Assembly (NCBI GenBank): GCA_016713525.1
Contig: JADJOZ010000007.1
Location: forward strand, 372,001 to 436,000
Reading direction: 5' to 3'
DNA length: 64,000 nucleotides
DNA from: Bacteroidota bacterium
GTDB lineage: Bacteria > Bacteroidota > Bacteroidia > AKYH767-A > OLB10
Part shown: piece by piece, positions 61,880 through 64,000 of the stretch
Numbering within the stretch: position 1 is the first letter of the stretch
How the letters are laid out: each line of letters opens with the position of its first letter
Program-made: the position numbers and the translations under genes
The notes under the pieces: model-generated
Seen by the model: the letters and a program-made list of their open reading frames with translations, nothing else
Told to the model about the DNA's origin: nothing
The model's database searches: none

Positions 61880-62272
61880 ATGAAAAATCAAATTGAATTA
61901 TTGACGGGCAAAGTAATCGGATGCGCTATTGAGGTGCACAGAAATCTCGGTCCTGGCTTATTAGAATCTGTTTATCAAATATGCTTGACAGAAGAGTTGG
62001 CAATGGCAGGCATTCAAGCTCGAAAACAAGTTCCAATTCCAATCAACTACAAGGGCCAACAACTTGATAAAGAATTTGTTGCGGACTTTCTAATTGAAGA
62101 CACGCTTGTGGTAGAAATAAAAGCTGTTGAAATAATATTGCCTGTCCATGAAGTTCAATTGGTAACATATCTTAAATTAGCAGAAAAAAATATTGGGCTC
62201 CTAATTAACTTCAATGTGCCGGTATTAACAGCTGGGATTAGGAGAAAAGTACATGACCTGCAAGAAAATTGA
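61880..62272 (+). CDS. GxxExxY family protein, PD-(D/E)xK nuclease-like fold
   Basis: Seen: 130 residues, the usual length for this family (TIGR04256 / PDDEXK_3). The name-giving motif is GLLESVY (26-32), within VHRNLGPGLLESVYQ. A nuclease-like core follows: Asp69 in VADFLIED, then VVEIKAV with Glu79 and Lys81, and EVQLVTYLKL (about 91-100). The biological role of the family is not established. The setting is notable: a 100-bp repeat array lies upstream and an inverted copy of its core lies 33 bp downstream. This suggests that gene and repeats may have moved as one unit. Confidence 0.9.
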   Translation: MKNQIELLTGKVIGCAIEVHRNLGPGLLESVYQICLTEELAMAGIQARKQVPIPINYKGQQLDKEFVADFLIEDTLVVEIKAVEIILPVHEVQLVTYLKLAEKNIGLLINFNVPVLTAGIRRKVHDLQEN

Positions 62273-62304
62273 AATAATAATCTACCTACCTGATAGTGCG
62301 TCAG

Positions 62305-62330
62305 CCTCTCTGCGTCTCCCTAACTCTGCG
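62305..62330 (-). repeat. Inverted copy of the array core downstream of the GxxExxY gene
   Basis: On the minus strand this stretch reads CGCAGAGTTAGGGAGACGCA followed by GAGAGG, identical over 26 nt to the array copy at 61491-61516. It lies between the GxxExxY stop (62272) and hutH (62348), in the opposite orientation to the array. Confidence 0.85.
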
Positions 62331-62347
62331 TTTAAATAATTTACTAT

Positions 62348-63850
62348 ATGCCAACACACAAAATTTCATCCACACACATCGACTTCAGTACCATACGAAA
62401 TATACTTGGTGGAGAATATCAATTAGCCCTTTCTGAGGATGCAATTCAGCGAATTAACAAATGCCGCGATTATATTGATCAGCGGATGCAATCGCAGAAA
62501 GAACCCATTTATGGCATCAACACGGGGTTTGGAGCGCTTTACGACAAAACCATTTCGCATGCCGATTTAGAGACATTGCAAAAAAATCTGGTGATGTCGC
62601 ATGCATGTGGTGCAGGAGATGAAGTACCACAGCATATTGTGAAACTGATGTTATTTTTGAAAATCCAGGGATTATCTTATGGTAATTCCGGAGTGCAGTT
62701 GGATACTGTTCAGCGGCTGGTTGACTTTTTTAATTATGATATATTGCCTGTTGTTTACCAGCAAGGATCTCTGGGTGCATCGGGTGACCTGGCACCTTTG
62801 GCACATCTTTGCCTGCCATTACTGGGATTAGGAGAAGTGTATTATAAAGGGGCACGCAAGCAGGCATCTGACATTCTGGAGCGTCATAACTGGAAGCCAA
62901 TAAATTTAAAATCGAAAGAAGGATTAGCCTTATTGAACGGCACTCAGTTTATGAGTTCTTATGGCTCTTGGGCAATAACCGAGTCGCAAAATTTATCGAA
63001 TTGGGCCGATTTAATTGGAGCGCTGTCGCTGGAAGCTTATGACGGTCGCCCGGAACCATTTCATCATTTAATACAGGCAATAAGACCTCATAAAGGACAA
63101 ATTAATACCGCACAGAATTTCAGAATGTTGCTGGAAGGAAGTGAATTGATTCAAAGAAAAAAACAACATGTACAAGATCCATATTCATTCCGATGCATTC
63201 CTCAGGTTCATGGTGCATCTAAGGACGCTATTGATTACTGTTCATTTGCCTTTTTCAATGAAATAAATTCTGTAACAGATAACCCTACAGTTTTCCCGGA
63301 TGAGGATTTAATTATTTCTGCAGGTAATTTTCACGGACAACCATTAGCCTTGCCACTCGACTTTTTGGCTATTGCACTTGCTGAGCTGGGTAATATTTCG
63401 GAGCGACGGACTTACCTTTTAATTTCCGGACAACGTGGCCTCCCTCCTTTTCTGGCAGCAAATGCCGGATTAAATTCCGGATTTATGATTCCGCAATATA
63501 CGGCCGCTTCAATTGTCAGTCAGAATAAACAACTGTGTACTCCTGCTTCTGTCGACTCCATTGTGTCGAGTAACGGGCAGGAAGATCATGTAAGTATGGG
63601 TGCTAATGCAGCTACAAAGGCTTTCCGGGTAGTAGAGAATCTGAAAACTATTCTGGCAATTGAATTATATACTGCAGCACAGGCATTAGAATTCCGCAGA
63701 CCTGCAAAAAGTAGTGCTGCTGTTGAAAAATTAGTAGAGGCATACAGAAATCACGTATCGTTTGTTGCTGAAGACCGTTACATGGCAATTGATATTGCAG
63801 CTACCAGAGCATTTCTGAATAGCTATGAATTGCCTGACAATTTATGCTGA
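62348..63850 (+). CDS. hutH: Histidine ammonia-lyase
   Basis: This enzyme deaminates L-histidine to urocanate, the first step of histidine degradation. Seen: 500 residues, full length. The Ala-Ser-Gly triad at 144-146 (in GSLGASGDLAPLAH) forms the MIO cofactor by self-cyclisation. The YGINTGFG motif (55-62) and the later FHGQPLALPLDFLAIALAEL and QEDHVSMGANAA segments are family hallmarks. hutU, hutI and hutG are not nearby, so this copy is not in a full hut operon. The start is the ATG 75 nt after the GxxExxY stop. Confidence 0.95.
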   Translation: MPTHKISSTHIDFSTIRNILGGEYQLALSEDAIQRINKCRDYIDQRMQSQKEPIYGINTGFGALYDKTISHADLETLQKNLVMSHACGAGDEVPQHIVKLMLFLKIQGLSYGNSGVQLDTVQRLVDFFNYDILPVVYQQGSLGASGDLAPLAHLCLPLLGLGEVYYKGARKQASDILERHNWKPINLKSKEGLALLNGTQFMSSYGSWAITESQNLSNWADLIGALSLEAYDGRPEPFHHLIQAIRPHKGQINTAQNFRMLLEGSELIQRKKQHVQDPYSFRCIPQVHGASKDAIDYCSFAFFNEINSVTDNPTVFPDEDLIISAGNFHGQPLALPLDFLAIALAELGNISERRTYLLISGQRGLPPFLAANAGLNSGFMIPQYTAASIVSQNKQLCTPASVDSIVSSNGQEDHVSMGANAATKAFRVVENLKTILAIELYTAAQALEFRRPAKSSAAVEKLVEAYRNHVSFVAEDRYMAIDIAATRAFLNSYELPDNLC

Positions 63851-64000
63851 TACCGTTTGCTTCAGGCGTTCAACCTGCTCATTAGTTCCTAAAACAAACA
63901 ATTTCATATCACATGAAATGATGGTTTGATCAGGTGGATTAATGACATATCCTCCGTCGGGAGATTTCATACCTAAAATGTTGATCCCAAAATTTTCCGG
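63842..64000 (-). CDS. C-terminal end of a TrkA-C/RCK domain protein (K+ channel-like), partial
   Basis: Seen: 52 residues entering from the right window edge and ending at a TAA. They read NFGINILGMKSPDGGYVINP, PDQTIISCDMKLFVLGTNEQ, VERLKQTVSA. This is the pattern of a TrkA C-terminal (RCK_C) ligand-binding domain: a variable strand, then NP-PD-TII, then a D-x-L-F-V-LGT strand. The likely full gene is a potassium channel with an RCK domain, or a similar transporter regulator. It is convergent with hutH and overlaps its last 9 bases. Confidence 0.75.
   Translation of the reverse strand, partial: PENFGINILGMKSPDGGYVINPPDQTIISCDMKLFVLGTNEQVERLKQTVSA

Noticed and set aside
61811..61880. A Bacteroidota promoter in front of the GxxExxY gene
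   Set aside because: The AAATTTG at 61823-61829 lacks the TA of the consensus and is part of a palindrome, so it was listed only as a possible operator.
1..64000. tRNA, rRNA, phage or insertion-sequence transposase genes
   Set aside because: I saw no cloverleaf, no rRNA segment and no transposase, integrase or phage structural motif on either strand; a dedicated tRNA scan could still find a missed one.

Overview
The window looks like the chromosome of a member of the Bacteroidota. The signs are type IX secretion (T9SS) and gliding components (SprB-type repeats, PorP/SprF, T9SS C-terminal sorting domains), promoters of the Bacteroidota form (TTG, about 20 nt, TAnnTTTG), Omp28-type lipoproteins, and a carotenoid gene pair. 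I cannot fix the family; a Chitinophagales-like or Flavobacteriales-like environmental lineage would fit.

Layout: 1-3.5 kb holds the start of a second SprB-repeat protein, rarA, and a PorE-like OmpA lipoprotein. 3.5-13.7 kb holds a PorP/SprF protein and a giant adhesin of about 3,100 residues; adhesin, SprF-like and PorE-like genes form one leftward operon behind a clear promoter at 13741-13771. 13.9-26.9 kb is a complete leftward nuoA-N operon (respiratory complex I) with a short NuoG. 27.1-29.4 kb is crtI-crtB. 29.4-30.1 kb is non-coding with hairpin repeats. 30.1-35.4 kb holds housekeeping genes: a TonB-like periplasmic protein, an ABC exporter, two Nudix hydrolases, a cyclophilin and an Omp28 lipoprotein.

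35.8-51.9 kb is the most unusual part. It is a rightward array of T9SS cargo genes in which a beta-helix protein (A) and a 500-residue propeller-like protein (B, with a conserved WCFGDSA start) have been duplicated in tandem. Only A1 is full length. A2 and A3 are 5'-truncated, and the B copies have exchanged their C-terminal sorting domains. An orphan sorting domain lies in frame behind the stop codon of B1. The array looks like an actively recombining surface-protein locus.

52-61.1 kb holds RlpA, a hypothetical protein, murQ, a fused 2-oxoacid dehydrogenase E1, a UbiA prenyltransferase, ettA and hisS. 61.1-61.7 kb is a 100-bp tandem repeat array. It is followed by a GxxExxY nuclease-fold gene, an inverted copy of the array core, hutH, and the end of a TrkA-C/RCK protein.

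Quality note: twelve loci, nearly all otherwise intact and including essential genes (nuoB, nuoN, hisS), carry 14 single-base indels, nearly all in short homopolymers. This is best read as assembly or sequencing error. I annotated those loci as single genes and gave the position of each shift.
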